Positions 1-11,870 of a stretch of DNA of 64,000 nt are shown in pieces. The notes below the pieces were generated by a model, which worked only from the letters and a program-made list of their open reading frames with translations, was not told the origin of the DNA and did not search any database. Numbering within the stretch: the first letter of the stretch is position 1; every line of letters starts with the position of its first letter. The position numbers and the translations under genes are program-made. Where the stretch lies: NCBI GenBank assembly GCA_036936605.1, contig JAUPFV010000003.1:76926273-76990272 (forward strand). Direction: 5' to 3'. The stretch comes from Limnanthes douglasii subsp. nivea (Eukaryota > Streptophyta > Magnoliopsida > Brassicales > Limnanthaceae).

Positions 1-145
1 AAATATGTGTAATTAATAAAGGAGTTATGGTCAAGAGTAGTATATATACGGGGCTAATTTTTTTGTAGAAGGGGACTAGAAAAATATTCTTGAATCAATA
101 ATATTACTACCTTGGCAGTTCATTGTTTTAGGTTTTTCCCATAAC
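1..145 (+). repeat. 3' end of the 5' LTR of gypsy element T1
   Basis: Positions 1-132 match 18301-18432, both containing the stretch around ccttggcagttcatt. They are therefore the tails of the two LTRs of one element, T1. The LTR appears to end in CA near 145, just before a primer-binding-like site. Most of this LTR lies outside the window. Confidence 0.75.
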
Positions 146-148
146 ATA

Positions 149-168
149 TTTGGCGCAGTATCTGGGAA
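149..168 (+). promoter_or_regulatory. T1 primer-binding site
   Basis: TTTGGCGCAGTATCTGGGAA lies a few bases after the LTR end. It has the TGGCGC start usual for tRNA-primed plant gypsy elements. The tRNA was not identified. Confidence 0.55.
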
Positions 169-203
169 TGATCAAAGCAATGTTTTCCCCAATGGTAGTA
201 ACT

Positions 204-1795
204 CGATCTGGGATCGATATTGATTCAAACGAAAGACGAATCACTATGACCAATCCTAACCATGAAAATGATCCTGCTGTAGGGTTAACACTACCGCCTC
301 CACCTAAACAGGACGGCTTCGACGAATCACTACAACGCAACATTCCAACACCGGTAGACCCACTAGTAGCACCAGCCATCGCAGCACTTGTTACTAACCT
401 GGCCGATCGCCCCCTACCACCTAACCTCCCTGAGGATGCGACCGAGGTTTGGAGAAACAGATTTTGACGGTGCAAGCGGCCCAAGGCAAGGCCGAACGCG
501 ACCAGGAACCATGGACCTGGCAAACAAGATGACCATGGCATAGTTGTAGGAGGTTATTAATATGCTGACGTCAAAAGCTGCGTTCCAACTATCACCAGTG
601 TCCACCCAAAACAGTAATCGAGGTAAGTCGAGAAGTAGTACGGGAAGGATCCTCTAAAGGGGACAAGTTTGATGAAGGAACGGGAGACAGCGCTAGGAAA
701 ATACGCTAGCACCTGTCCACACCCAAGGATGGAAAGGAAGGAGCGAGCATTATGACCATGTACGCCCGACTATGGCCGCCTACGTCCTCAAAGAGTCACT
801 TTTTACCAAAAAAAACCTTGCAGCCCAGCTTCCAAGGAAATTCAACCCTTTTCATTTAGAGATGTTTGATGGATCGAGGGACCCTGAAAGGCATCTAGAG
901 CAGTTCAGAAACATGATACTCGCCTTTAATCCAGATGACTCTATGTTATGTAGGGATCTTTCCATGACCCTTAAGGGCAATACGATGGACTTGTTCAGCA
1001 GCCTCCCCAAAAGTTCCATAAGCGATTTCGCAGGACTCTTGAGTGCATTCAAGAACCAATTTGTAGGTAACAAGGAATTACGACAAGATCCTGACTCTAA
1101 TATGGACCTCTAGCAAAGGAGGGAAGAATCCCTTTAAGGACTACATCAGAAGATTCATGCACGCAATGAAGAAACTCCCTAAATTGGCCGAAAACATGGC
1201 GGTGGCTTCCCTCAAACGGGGATTGGACATGCAAGGTAAGCTTTACGCTGACTTAGTTCGCTTCCCCTGTGATAAAATAGGTGACCTCTTGGCCCGGGCG
1301 GACCATTTCATTAAGGTAGACGATGCCACCAAACTCCCACCGCCCTCGGGCGAGACCACTGCAACAATCAAAAGCGCTGAAGAGGGCAGTGGTAGAGTCC
1401 ATGACGAGTGCCACAGGGAATTTCCAAGACGAGCCGACGGTTAAAGAGGAACATCATCGAGGGAGAGCGACTGGCCTAGAAGGGAATCTACAAGACTCAC
1501 AACCAATTAAAGCCCGGTCGCTTACGAATTGTTGGCGCGGCAATTCACTCAACTCACAGAGTCTATCTCTACCATTTACAACCGCACCAGAGATAGGATA
1601 CGATATCGGGCTCCTAGATCCATGTCCGCCCTGGGATACAAGCATTCAACACAGAATTTCTGCACATACCATAATAACCACAGTCATGCAACCAACGACT
1701 ACTGGAAATTAAAAGAAAAAGTCCAGCGACTGGTCGATAACGGCCTATTAATCCAGTTCGTACGACATCAGACTTCAGGACGATCGGCCTGCTAG
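204..1795 (+). pseudogene. T1 gag remnant
   Basis: This is the decayed capsid/nucleocapsid gene of T1. The segment from about 772 to 1113 has the plant retrotransposon gag core, including FDGSRDPERHLEQF, a DDSMLCR stretch and FKNQFVG. Gag then continues in other frames to about 1795, with a part reading MKKLPKLAENMAVASLKRGL and a zinc-knuckle-like region around 1650-1740 (CTYHNNHSHATNDY). Several frameshifts and stops, such as TAG near 1111, break it, so no Gag can be made. It sits between the 5' LTR/PBS and the T1 protease, as expected. Confidence 0.75.
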
Positions 1796-1871
1796 ACAAG
1801 AAGAGCCTCAACACACTAAGCTACCTGGCCGACAAGACGATCGGCCCGATGGATCTGGAGAGCAACAATGG

Positions 1872-2495
1872 ATGCTCACCATCTCTGGATGTGGCTCCTT
1901 AGCCGACGCGGACCATCAGAGAAGGAAGAGGTCCAGGGATGATGAACAGGTATTGTCTATAAAAGGGCTGTCTTATAGTCATTATCGAGACCCAGTTGCC
2001 GACCTTATTTTCAACGATAACGATATGAGAGGCATCGCCACCCTCTACGAGGACACTCTGACAATAACTCTGGACATCAGCGGAGTAATGGGGACAAAAA
2101 TAATGGTCGACGGTGGAAGCTCGGCCAACATTATTTTCAAAGCCAGTTATGATCAAATGATGGGTGTCCCACCATATAAACCCACACAGCGCACTTTGAC
2201 AAGGTATAATGGTAAAACCTCTCAATGTGTCGGGGAAGTCGAGCTGCTGGTAAAGACAGGTTATGGGACAACAAAGAAGGAGTTCAACACCGTTTTCCTC
2301 ATTTCAGAAAACCCGACCCCGTACCACGCCATCATAGGACACCCATGGTTACACAAAATGGAAGCAACCCCATGTACTTTTCGCCAGTGCGTCAAATACC
2401 CAGTCAGCAATTCAATAGGGATCATCCCCGGCAGCCAGCGAGTAGCACAGACGTGTTACTCGGTAATCGTGGATCTCAGTAAACCTGTTAGATAG
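1872..2495 (+). pseudogene. T1 aspartic protease domain of the polyprotein
   Basis: An open stretch of about 207 codons encodes a retropepsin-like domain. The active-site segment reads IMVDGGSSANIIF, where Gly replaces the usual Thr of D-T-G, a variant seen in dicot gypsy elements. A second conserved part reads YHAIIGHPWLHKM. The normal LSKPV segment follows, ending in a TAG. The reading frame should continue into reverse transcriptase, but that region is missing: sequence resembling the end of RNase H begins about 220 bp downstream. The domain looks intact, but the polyprotein is not. Confidence 0.8.
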
Positions 2496-4143
2496 CAATT
2501 AGCCAGCGAGGGGGTGCCGATCAAACAACCAACACACCCTTGCCCGACCTTATGGACGACCCCCATGATAGTGAGGAACAGGATGTCAAGCCCAAAGACA
2601 TCATCAACGAAGCACTTGCGAACGGTTGTGTCCTATGCCTTGGGGAAAATTTGGACACAAGTTTTAAATCTTTATTGGTAGAAGTAAACCATCAAAACTT
2701 ACCTCGCGATCCTTAAGGAACTTGAAACTGAGTTCCACTACGTCCGATATAAACAAGGACCCCGCCTCGCCAACTCTGCTACCGATGTTTTAGCCAAAGC
2801 GGTCGCGGCCACCGACCACCCTCTCCTTATCACCCAGGAAGTGCTAAGTATGGCTCATTTCAGCGAGGCATCTCAGGTATTCTCGATCGACAATACCCAC
2901 GACTGGTGCAACCCCTTCATCGAGTACCTCACCCACGGCAATTTACCGCAAGATAAAGCTCTCGCCCGTACATTCCAGGTCAAATCGGCCAAATACTGCC
3001 TGCTTGACAACACCCTATACATGAAGAGCACCACCAGGCCACTTCTTTGTTGCCTAAACAAAAAAGAAGCTTCATCAGTCCTTCATTATTTGCATGCAAG
3101 CGACTCCGGGGCGCACTACAGCCACCGCAGCCTCATTCATCGTTTCCTTCTTGCAGGATTTTATTGGCCCGAACTCGCCGCCAACGCCAAAAAATTTGTT
3201 CAACAATGTCACGCATTCCAGCAATATGTTAACTCTGTGCATAAGCCGGGCGAGCCAATGACATCTATCCATATTCCCTTCCCCTTCGAAAAATGGGGCA
3301 TGGATCTCGTTGGGCCTTTGCGGATGGCTACATGCAAACAACAATTTTTAATCGTTGTAGTAGATTACTTTACCAAGTGGGTAGAGGACAAAGCGTTGGC
3401 GTGCACCCGATCCCAGGAGGTATGTGACTTCATACACAACCAAATACTCACACATTTTGGCATACCACAAGTTATAATGATGGATAATGGGCCTCAATTC
3501 TAAAACAAGGTATTTTCCACATTTTGTGATAAATTTGTCATCAAGCAGCACTTTGCCACCCCTATTACCCACAAGCGAACAGGAAAGTCAAGGTCACCAA
3601 CCGTACAATCCTCGACATAATTAAGAAAAAACTCGATGGGGTAAAGGGAAGCTGGCCGGACAAATTAGCCGTCGTATTATGGGCATATCGTACAACACCA
3701 AGGGCCACCACGGGCGCGACTCCTTTCTCCCTAGTCTATGGAAGTGAGGTCGTCGTACCGGCTGAAATATTGATCCCTTCTCATCGTATCACTGCTTACT
3801 TTGACACAGATAATGACGTCGGGCGAACCGCATACATTGATCTGATTGAAGAAGGGCGAGAGCAGGCGCGTATACGAGCAGAACATTACAGAAGTCTCAT
3901 GCATAATCGTTTTAACTCCCAAGTTCGGCCACAGACCTTCCACGTCGGCGATCTCGTTATGAAAAAGGTTTTCCAAGGAGCGGGCGACCGAAAACTTGGG
4001 AAACTTGGTCCTGATCGGGATGGGCCCTACACTATAATTGCCAAAGGCCATCATGGAGCGTTCCACCTCACTGATGCTGAGGCCAAAACCCTAAAAAACC
4101 CATGGAATATCAGCCATCTTAAGTTATACCATACTGCGATGTA
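2496..4143 (+). pseudogene. T1 RNase H tail plus integrase; RT deleted
   Basis: A linker after the protease jumps near 2700 to a sequence typical of the RNase H C-terminus (RLANSATDVLAKA). The whole reverse transcriptase and most of RNase H have therefore been lost by internal deletion. Integrase follows from about 2841: the first catalytic Asp region is VVVDYFTKWVE and the second is MMDNGPQF, directly followed by TAA at 3502. After frameshifts, the catalytic Glu region reads KVKVTNRTI, with Lys in place of Glu. The C-terminal domain (3770-4143) is well preserved, including HVGDLVMKKVF and NPWNISHLKLYH. The element cannot be autonomous. Confidence 0.85.
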
Positions 4144-4279
4144 AAATTATCGATGCGCTTTTTTTCTCTTCTCATGGCGTGGAAGGGTTTTTTAATGAGG
4201 CATTTACATTATCTATCATCAATACATTTTATCGTTTTCGCCAACTTTGTGTTTATACTGATTTTATGTAACTCTGCCA
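4144..4279 (+). other. T1 noncoding 3' region, left part
   Basis: No gene is seen. This is the T1 sequence between the integrase stop and the insertion point of element A. It ends in TGCCA (4275-4279), the probable left target-site copy. Confidence 0.6.
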
Positions 4280-4655
4280 TGGTGTGGATTATTTTCAGCT
4301 CAGGGTAATTTTTTCTTAAGTTTTGTGATGTTTCAAGGGTATTTAATGCTTAAGTAGTTTGTAGTGAGAGATTTGAGCTGATTGGCTGTATTTAATGTTC
4401 ATTACCCTCATTAATGAAAGTGGTTGGGTATTTATACCCTTAATTATGGGCCACATGGACTTTCGGGTCATACTTATGAATTCGGGTTGAGTTCAATGAC
4501 CCATTGCCTTTTAAGCAGGTAGGTATTTAGCTTAGTCATGAAGTGATTTCGTTTTTAATACATTAGTCCTGTTCGGATGGTTCAGTGGGTGGTTTTTGTC
4601 CGAATTGCCCCGGTCCGGTTCCCACAGTGAGTGGTGAGAAAATCCGGACTCATCA
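4280..4655 (-). repeat. Element A 3' LTR
   Basis: This 376-bp direct repeat matches 13892-14257. In element orientation it begins TGATGAGT and ends CCACACCA. A TATAAATA box (on minus, near 4430-4438) marks the LTR promoter. Related LTRs in the window lie at 37705-37984, 40326-40698, 32317-32724 and 56137-56545. Confidence 0.9.
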
Positions 4656-4814
4656 GCAGCCCATTTTTAGGTTATATTCAAAGGCCTTTGGCAAGACCTA
4701 AAAAATAGTTCATGTGCACCCGTAACCACGTCCGGACAGATTTCGAATTGTGTAACGACTTTATCCGGACTGATGAAACTCTTAGAAGCTGAACAGTTTT
4801 GCCAGAGATCGTGG

Positions 4815-4997
4815 GACACGTGTCCTTCTCTGATTTTCCTCACCGGCCGTTTTTCTCCTAGAATGGCGCTCCCACTTACTTCAAAAAGTAACTTCTTAAT
4901 TAATGTTGATGACATCAGCGCCGTCCTTAATCATTACACCTATCTTTTCGTATTCTCCTAGGTATCAAAGCATCATTTGTTATTTTAGTATAAATTA
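4815..4997 (+). promoter_or_regulatory. Internal promoter-like region of the A reverse-strand gene
   Basis: A palindromic G-box GACACGTGTC (4815-4824) is followed about 165 bp later by a TATA-like box (TATAAATTA, 4989-4997). The first ATG of the reverse gene is at 5093. The same order and spacing occur in element B (56709-56718; 56880-56888) and in remnant D1. The region lies just inside the 3' LTR and points into the element. Promoter activity is inferred from this conservation. Confidence 0.6.
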
Positions 4998-5092
4998 GTC
5001 CACTTTTCACTGTTTTACCATCTTCATTATCTCTACTCTGTTAATCTTCAAAGCTTTTACCTCTCAAAAAACCCTTCTTTTGGTGTGAGTTT

Positions 5093-8077
5093 ATGTTCAC
5101 AGCAAGAAACGCCCTAGTAAAAGGTGGGTGGCTCAACTTATCGGAGTTAGAAAAAACTTAAAAAGTCGAACGAGAAAGGCGCATTGCTGCAGGCCTCCCT
5201 GTTTCTCCTATTGACAAGTCCGATACACCAAGTTCAGAGCCTGATTGGGGTTCGTCTTCTGCCAAAATTTCTAAACCCAGAAGGGTATTCCAGCCCAACC
5301 TTTCTCCAATCGCTTCAGGTTCATCGGTCCAAGAATCAGAGCTCGTTGTTGAACCAGAACAGGCGGTTACAAGCTTTAAGATACCTTCCCCATTAATTTC
5401 TATGAGATCAGACGCTGATATCTCCCTAGAGAAGCTGGTAGATCGACAAATGGGTCGTTTGGTGAAAGGGAAGGCTGCCACTGCACAGCCTAAACCTCCG
5501 AAATCCTCGCCCTCTATGTCCAGGGCTAAGAGTAAAACTACAGGGTCAGAAGCACCCATTAAAACACCCAAGGACAAGTTGTCCGGTCCGGAGGCAACCA
5601 GTTCAAGCCTTCCGAAAGAGACCTCCGGATTGGAGCCCCAACCAGACTCCAAACCACAAGAGGAAAGCAATGCCCAACCATCCGGAGGGCCTACTGAGCC
5701 AACCACTAGCTCTTCTCTCCCAAAAATAGCTGACAATCCTTCCATGGTAATGGAAGATGTAATGGAGGACAACATTGAAGAAGCCCCTTTTGAGACCGAT
5801 GTCTCCGAGCAGACAAGTGAGACTGCTATCATCAAGAAGAGCAAAGGCAAAGAGAAGTTGTGTTTAAAGCATCCGGATATACCGGAGTGCCTTGTAGGAA
5901 AATTTGGGCCTTGTTTCCACAAAGTAAGTGTAAAATATCTGCTAGCCGTGCAGAAGATCAATTATGCGTTTATTCATACAGCTGAACTTGGCCGGATGAG
6001 GATGAAGTGAGGGATTCCGGAAAATGTTAAAGTGAGGATACAAGTCGATCCGGAGACGCCCATGGATTGCAAACTCAGTGAGATAGTCTTCTATACTGAG
6101 TTATTTGATTGGGGGCTTAGGTTTCCTTTGGACTCAGAGATAGTCAGATATTTCCATCCGATAAAGCTCTACCAAAGTCAACTAAGCCCTAATGTCTGGT
6201 TCACCCTCATGGCCTGTATCATGGCTTCCAGGCTCTCCGGAATTCCTCTTCCAATGGATCAATTTGCTGTTGTAGCAAGCCTCTGTACCCATGTCATCCC
6301 CTTCTATCACTTCAATATGAGCGACGATTACAAGGCGGTGGAGGACTTACTTGAGTCGGAGAAAAGCTGGAAGACTCAATTTTTGTTCATCAGTGGTGCA
6401 TAGGAGAATGGGAGGAAGATTAAAGCTGGTGTCAACCCAAGCATGCTTACCAGTAGATTGCGAAGCGATGGTAAAAACCTCATCACATACTTCCACCTTT
6501 ACTTATAACAAAGTTTTTTGTCTAATTTCTCTTCTTTTGTTTTTTGGTAGTGCTGCCTAAGGATTTCAACGATTACTTAGAGGCTCGGCAGACTACTTGT
6601 GCCAAGATAAATGTTTGAGCTGCTGAGAAATGGGGAAACCGCTTCCACAACTGTTTTATCGGAGGCAATTTAACAAGATCCCATCTCTGGAATACAATCG
6701 ACCAGAAGGACTTGTCTTGGGAGGAATTAACCACTCCACCCCCTCCGGGGGTGATTCTTCGGAAGACAGAGGGAAAAGATGGAAAATTGGTCTTGCCAAG
6801 AAGAGCTAAAGCCCCAAGCAAGATGAAGGGCAAGAAGGGCAAAGGCAAGCAAGGTGTGGTTGAGGCCAATCCTACCAAGGTGGAGGAAGCTGTCCCAATA
6901 AACCCGGATGGGCAAGACCAATGACAGATTGATATTGCTTTATTACAAGTGGTGGAACATGAAAGCACCAGGGAAGTGGTTGGATCTCCAAAACCCCCAA
7001 AGGCTCCCAAGAAAGACTGGACAACGGGGAGCAGAAGGCGTAAAGAGGGAGGCCAAGAAAAAGAAAACCTCCAAGGGAGACGAAGTTTCTCTCTGGCCTC
7101 CGGAGCCTCTTCCTCCAGTTGACCCAACTAACCCCACCCAAGCACAAGAAATCCCCAGTGACTTTCACACCGGAGAGGGTGCCGGAGGGGACATCAACAT
7201 TGATGGTGTCGACATTAGTGGGCTTCAAGGGATTGGTCTTTACTTTGAAGACCTTGACAAAGATGATTTTTCTGGACCCTACCTCCCCCCAAGCTCTTCG
7301 AATATCGTCACATTCAATGGTAAATATTTTTTTATTTCAAGTGAGAGAGACATCGTCACCCACTCCTTATTGAACAATATCCAGCCAGTGCCTACTTGGG
7401 AAAAGCAAGTACGAAATCAATCAGCCATCATCAACACACTCAATACTGATAAGGAGAGTTTGTCCAACGACCTCCTTACACTCAAGCAGAATTTCGAGGC
7501 GTTGAAGAAAGAAAATGAGGAGTTGATAAAAAGGAAGGATGAATTGGCCACCAAACTGGCCACTTCGGAGGGGGTTGTCTCAAAGCTTCAATCCAAGCAT
7601 GTTAACTTGGAGAAAAATATTTCTTCTTCGAAAGAGGAGGTGAAGACCAAAGACAACATCATTCAGACCATGACAAATGACAAGATATTGCTTGAAGATG
7701 CTGTGTCCCGGGCTAAGCAAGAGAAGGATGACTTGCTAAAGAAGTAGGAGAAGACAATCCAAGCTACGATTGATGCATATACCAACCAAGTGATTGACTC
7801 CCAAGAGGAAAGGTATGCCGAAGTCAAGTCAGACATGGTCCTTCTCTTTCATCAAAAATTTCCGAAGAGGACACTTGGGGACTTATGGCGATTCATGGAA
7901 TATGAAGACCTTCCTCACCATACTATGGCTGATGGTGACAAGCATGGTTATTCCAGTGGCTGGGATGACACAACCGATGAAGAGGAAAGGACTGGGGAGA
8001 GTCCGGATGAAGAAAATAATGACCCAAAGAAGAAGAAGCCAAGTAAGGCTGAGCCATCTAAGAAAGCCCAGTCTTAA
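5093..8077 (+). pseudogene. Element A reverse-strand accessory gene (PF04195-like plus coiled coil)
   Basis: This gene lies opposite to gag-pol, between integrase and the 3' LTR, as in Tat-lineage elements such as Retand and Grande. It starts MFTARNALVKGGWLNLSELEK at 5093. A Ser/Pro-rich linker leads to a conserved block (about 5850-6400; e.g. YLLAVQKINYAFIHTAELGR, LFDWGLRFPLDSEIVRYF) resembling the putative gypsy type transposon family. A short intron (about 6470-6550, cf. element B) precedes a lysine-rich segment, a coiled coil (about 7390-7750) and an acidic tail (DEEERTGESPDE). In-frame stops occur at 5159 (CAA in B), 6008 and 6401 (both Trp in B), about 6616 and 7745, with at least one frameshift near 6922-7050. 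Its function in the element is unknown. Confidence 0.8.
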
Positions 8078-8119
8078 ATTATCAACTGTCTTTTTAATTT
8101 TTTGTGATTGAACCAAAGT

Positions 8120-8215
8120 CCTTGGATGGCCAAGGAAGTTTTTTGTAACCATGTCCGGCCCTTGTCCGGTTAAAACTTTCTGTTTTGAAAATTCAAAGTC
8201 CTTGGATGGCAAAGG
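8120..8215. terminator. Paired CCTTGG/CCAAGG hairpins between converging units of A
   Basis: Two copies of a 16-bp stem-loop (8120-8135, CCTTGGATGGCCAAGG; 8200-8215 with one mismatch) lie 43 bp after the stop of the reverse gene. They sit upstream of the gag-pol 3' end at 8588. Element B has the same pair at 60261-60276 and 60348-60363. A role in 3'-end formation or in separating converging transcripts is a guess. Confidence 0.4.
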
Positions 8216-8587
8216 AATTTCGTATATCTTAATGGGTAGTTTTATTTTACACAATTCTTGCATTGTTTCATAGTTTTTCAACTTTGGTGGCTAATGTTTA
8301 AACATCCCTTAGTTATTTTACAAGTATTTTAAAGTGAGAGTGTTTAAATTCTCCGATGACAAATGTTTAAGTAGTCATCACTCCATCAATTCAAACCGGT
8401 CTGCCATCGATAAAAAAATTCAAAGAAAAACTATTAATTGAAACACTCCGAATCTTTTAAGAAGGCATCAAATTTTATAAAAAAGCCCGGACACCTCATT
8501 AAAACCTCCCCGCGCCACCAGGGTAGGAAAGAGTATGCCCTTAAATATTTACATAAACTTTTAAACAAGTAAATATTTACATAGTTT

Positions 8588-9784
8588 TCATTCCAAGTAC
8601 AACCGGAGGTGTTCAATGTTCCAGGGGTGATTCAAAATCCTTCCATCCTTATCTTGGAGCCGGTATGTCCCAGGCTTAAGCTTTTCACTAACCGCATAGG
8701 GTCCTTCCCAAGTTGGAGCTAACTTGCCGAACTGCTTCTCCTTGGTATGTAGGAAGACTTTCCTCAATACTTTATCCCCTTGTTGAAAATCCCTTCTCTT
8801 AATTTTAGAAGCAAACCTGTTTCTCATCAAACCTTGTTAATGTGTGGCTCTGAGGTGAGCCTTAACTCTTCTTTCCTCCATCAAGTCAAGCTGGCCTCTG
8901 ACTGCCACTTCGTTAGAGTCTTCGGAAAAATTATGAACTCGAAATAAAGGAAGAGTAGCCTCTATGGGAGCTATGACATCCATCCCATATACTAAGGCAA
9001 AGGGAGATTTTTGTATTGCAGCCCCGAGAGTGGTCCGATAGGCCTATAATACTTCTTGTAAATAACTCGGCCATTTTCCAGCAGCTCCCTCTAAATCCTT
9101 TTTAAGACCGGACAAAATGGTCCTGTTAGCCACTTCAACTTGACAATTTTCCTGTGGGTGGAAAGGAGAAGAGAAGCAGTGTTGAATGCCTCTAGAGGCG
9201 CAAAAATTCTCCATTTCCTTGTTGTCGAATCGTGGCCCATTGTGTGTAGTTATCTTCTGTGGAACCCCAAATCTGCAACAAATGTTAGACAGGATGAATT
9301 TGATAACAGCCTTCGAGGTAGTGCCTGCCAATGGAGCTGCTTCGATCCACTTCGAAAAGTAACTAATGGCAACAATTATAGTTTTGCACCCCCCATATGC
9401 CATGGGTAGAGGTCCCACTAAATCCAGCCCCCACCGAGCAACAGGTATTAGCTCAGAAATTGACTCCAAAGGGACAGCTGGGGTATGAATTTCGATATTG
9501 TATCGTTAGCATGGATCACACTTCTTCACCAACTCCTTGGCATCTTGCATTATGCAGGGCCAGTAGTACCCAGCTAACAAAACTCTTCTAGTTAGAGCCC
9601 TAAACCCACAGTGTGCTGATCCCTCACCATCATGTAATTCGGAGAGCACTATTTGAGACTCCTCGATCCCGAAACATCGCAAGAGGGGTTTACCATAGGA
9701 TTTTTTATAAAGAACATCTCTTAGGATGACAAAACCACGAGCCTTGTATTTTATTTTCCTTGCTATTGCTTTTTCCGAAGGCAA
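8588..9784 (-). pseudogene. Element A integrase
   Basis: This is the integrase region of the A polyprotein. The zinc-binding part is recognisable (9506-9784; SAHCGFRALTRRVLLAGYYW and CDPC). In the catalytic core the first Asp position reads VAISYFSKW, where B has VAIDYFSKW. The second reads TTHNGPRF where TDNGPQF is expected. Two of three catalytic residues are therefore lost, while the Glu region (CQVEVANRTI) remains. The C-terminal domain (8588-8830) includes QQGDKVLRKVF and HPWNIEHLRLY. Stops and frameshifts separate these pieces. Confidence 0.85.
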
Positions 9785-9802
9785 GATGCCATCTGAGAGA
9801 TA

Positions 9803-10594
9803 TTAAAGGAGAGGAAATCTCCAATCTTGGGGTTGTTTTATATGTATATTCAAAATTTCTTCTTCCTTATCTCGATTGATTTGAATGGATGGGCATTCTT
9901 GTACATGTATCCAAGGGTAGGACTCAGAGTAGGCTATGGTTGCCAAGGAGTCTGCTAGCGTATTTTCCGTTCGGGGTATGTGCTCATAAATGACGCTTTT
10001 AAAATTGAGTGCCACTTCTGTGAGGATGAACAAATATTTAATCAGCTGCTCTCTTTTGGCTTCGGATTGACCATGTGCATGATGGATAAGAAGCTGAGAG
10101 TCGCTCATTAACCTGACCCTTTTGGCTCCACAGATGAGAGCTAACTTCAAACCAACTATAGCAGCTTCATATTCAGACTAATTATTGGAAGCCCTGACGG
10201 CAAAACATATAGCCTGGTACATCCTGTCACCGTACGGAGAAGTTAAACATATCCCAGCACCACAACCCATGGTACTTGATCCACAATCAGTTCGGATAAC
10301 CCATACTTTCTTATCTTTTACATCGGTTGCTTGCTTAGTATCACTGTCTGAATGGGATTCAACTAAGAAATCAGCCACAGTTTGGGCTTTGACTGTTGTT
10401 CGAGGGGGAAAATCAATATCGTAGTCTCCCAGCTCTACTGACCACTTGGTCATTCTACTTGAAATGTCTGCCTTTTAGAGAACATTTTTCAAGGGAAAAG
10501 AAGTTCGGATAATGATAGAATGAGCCTGAAAATAGGGCCTCATTTTCCTCGCAGCAATCACGAGGGCTAGTGCTAATTTTTCAAGCTTCAAATA
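9803..10594 (-). pseudogene. Element A RNase H
   Basis: This RNase H-like domain is split over two frames. The 10178-10453 part has WVIRTDCGSSTMGCGAGI, matching VVRTDGGSS in B with Gly replaced by Cys after the catalytic Asp. The 9803-10150 part has RVRLMSDSQLLIHHAHGQSE, with the second Asp in SDS, and HIPRTENTLADSLA, with the last Asp. A stop and frameshift around 10150-10180 separate them. It removes RNA from the RNA/DNA hybrid during reverse transcription. Confidence 0.85.
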
Positions 10595-11540
10595 TTATTT
10601 TTCTGCATCTATCAAGCTTTTGATGATATAGTACACCGGACGAGGGTAATTATCCACCTCTCTTACCAACACTGCACTTATAGCACAATCAGAAACTGCT
10701 AAGTACACATAGAGGGTCTCTCCATCAACAGGTTTAAACAAAGTCTTAGGAGAAGACAAGTGCTTCTTAATCCCATCGAAGGCCTCATCACATTGTGGAG
10801 ACCATTTAAAGTCTTTTGCACCTTTCAAAGTTTGAAAAAGCGGGGTGCACCTGTCCGAAGACCTTGAAATAAAACGGTTTAGTGCAGCCAGCCTCCCGGT
10901 CAATCGTTGTACTTCTTTAATATTCCGAGGAGGCTCTATTTGTAGTAAAGCATTAAATTGGTCTGGATCAGGTAATATCCCTTTCTCACTTATCACATAC
11001 CCCAAGAAGTTCCTGGACTGCACTCCAAAGACACACTTTTCTGGGTTCAATTTTAAATTTACTTTCACCAAGTTGGTAAAAGTTTCCTGGAGATCTGCCA
11101 AGTGTAGTTCTTCGTCCACACTTTTTACCATCATGTCATCGATGTAAACTTCCATGTTTTTTCCAATCTGATCAGGAAAAGCCTTGTTCACCAACCTGTG
11201 ATAAGTAGCCCCAGCATTTTTTAACCCAAACGGCATCACTTTGTAACAATGGAGGCCCCTATCAGTAACAAATGTAGTATGTTCTTGATCCTTTGGATCT
11301 ACTTGAATCTGATTATACCCGGAGAAGGCATCCATAAAGAACAACAACTTGTTTCCAGATATGGAGTCCACCAACTGATCAATTCGGGGGACCGGATATA
11401 AATCTTTTGGGCAAGCTCTGTTGAGATCTGTGAAATCGATGCACATACGCTACTTACCATTTTTCTTTTTTACCAACACCGGATTAGCTGTCCATAAAGG
11501 GTATTGAGATTACTTTATATGCCCCATTTTAGTAAGCCAG
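10595..11540 (-). pseudogene. Element A reverse transcriptase
   Basis: A 283-codon open stretch (10595-11446) covers most of the RT fingers, palm and thumb. It includes MCIDFTDLNRACPKDLYPVP, FMDAFSGYNQI and an intact catalytic YIDD (VYIDDMMVKS). Just upstream the conserved KWRMCIDF is broken by TAG at Trp (NGK*RMC), and another stop replaces Glu in HIKESQYP. The RT N-terminus joins the protease C-terminus directly near 11540. The usual protease-RT linker, of which B retains part (from 63933), is missing. Confidence 0.88.
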
Positions 11541-11870
11541 TCAACCTCTTGAGATTCCTTGCACAACATACTTCAAACATTGGTGGACTGTTGAAGCCAC
11601 AACATGCATCCTGGAGAGCCAAGATCTCCCCAGAATGGCATTATAACAAGTGAGACAATCCACCACAATAAAAAGTATTCTAACCATATTTTTAAAAGGA
11701 CCTTTGCCCAACAAAACATCTTCTTTGAACTCCCCGATCACGTCTGCTGAGCTTCCAGTGAAACCCACAATTGACTTGTTCGAACGTTGAATTACTGTTG
11801 GATTCTTCATTTTTTTGTAGGAAGTTAAAAAGAGAATATTAGCTGAACTTCCGGTGTCTACCAAAATTTA
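11541..11870 (-). pseudogene. Element A aspartic protease
   Basis: The retropepsin-like domain has the active-site sequence LVDTGSSANILF and the later conserved segment CYNAILGRSWLSRMHVV. An in-frame TAA at 11868-11870 separates it from the upstream gag-linker frame. Downstream it is cut soon after CLKY, where sequence from the start of RT follows directly. Confidence 0.85.

Noticed and set aside
5158..5961. 267-codon open frame on minus strand
   Set aside because: Shadow of the accessory gene of element A, which has homologous sequence in B, while this frame has none there.
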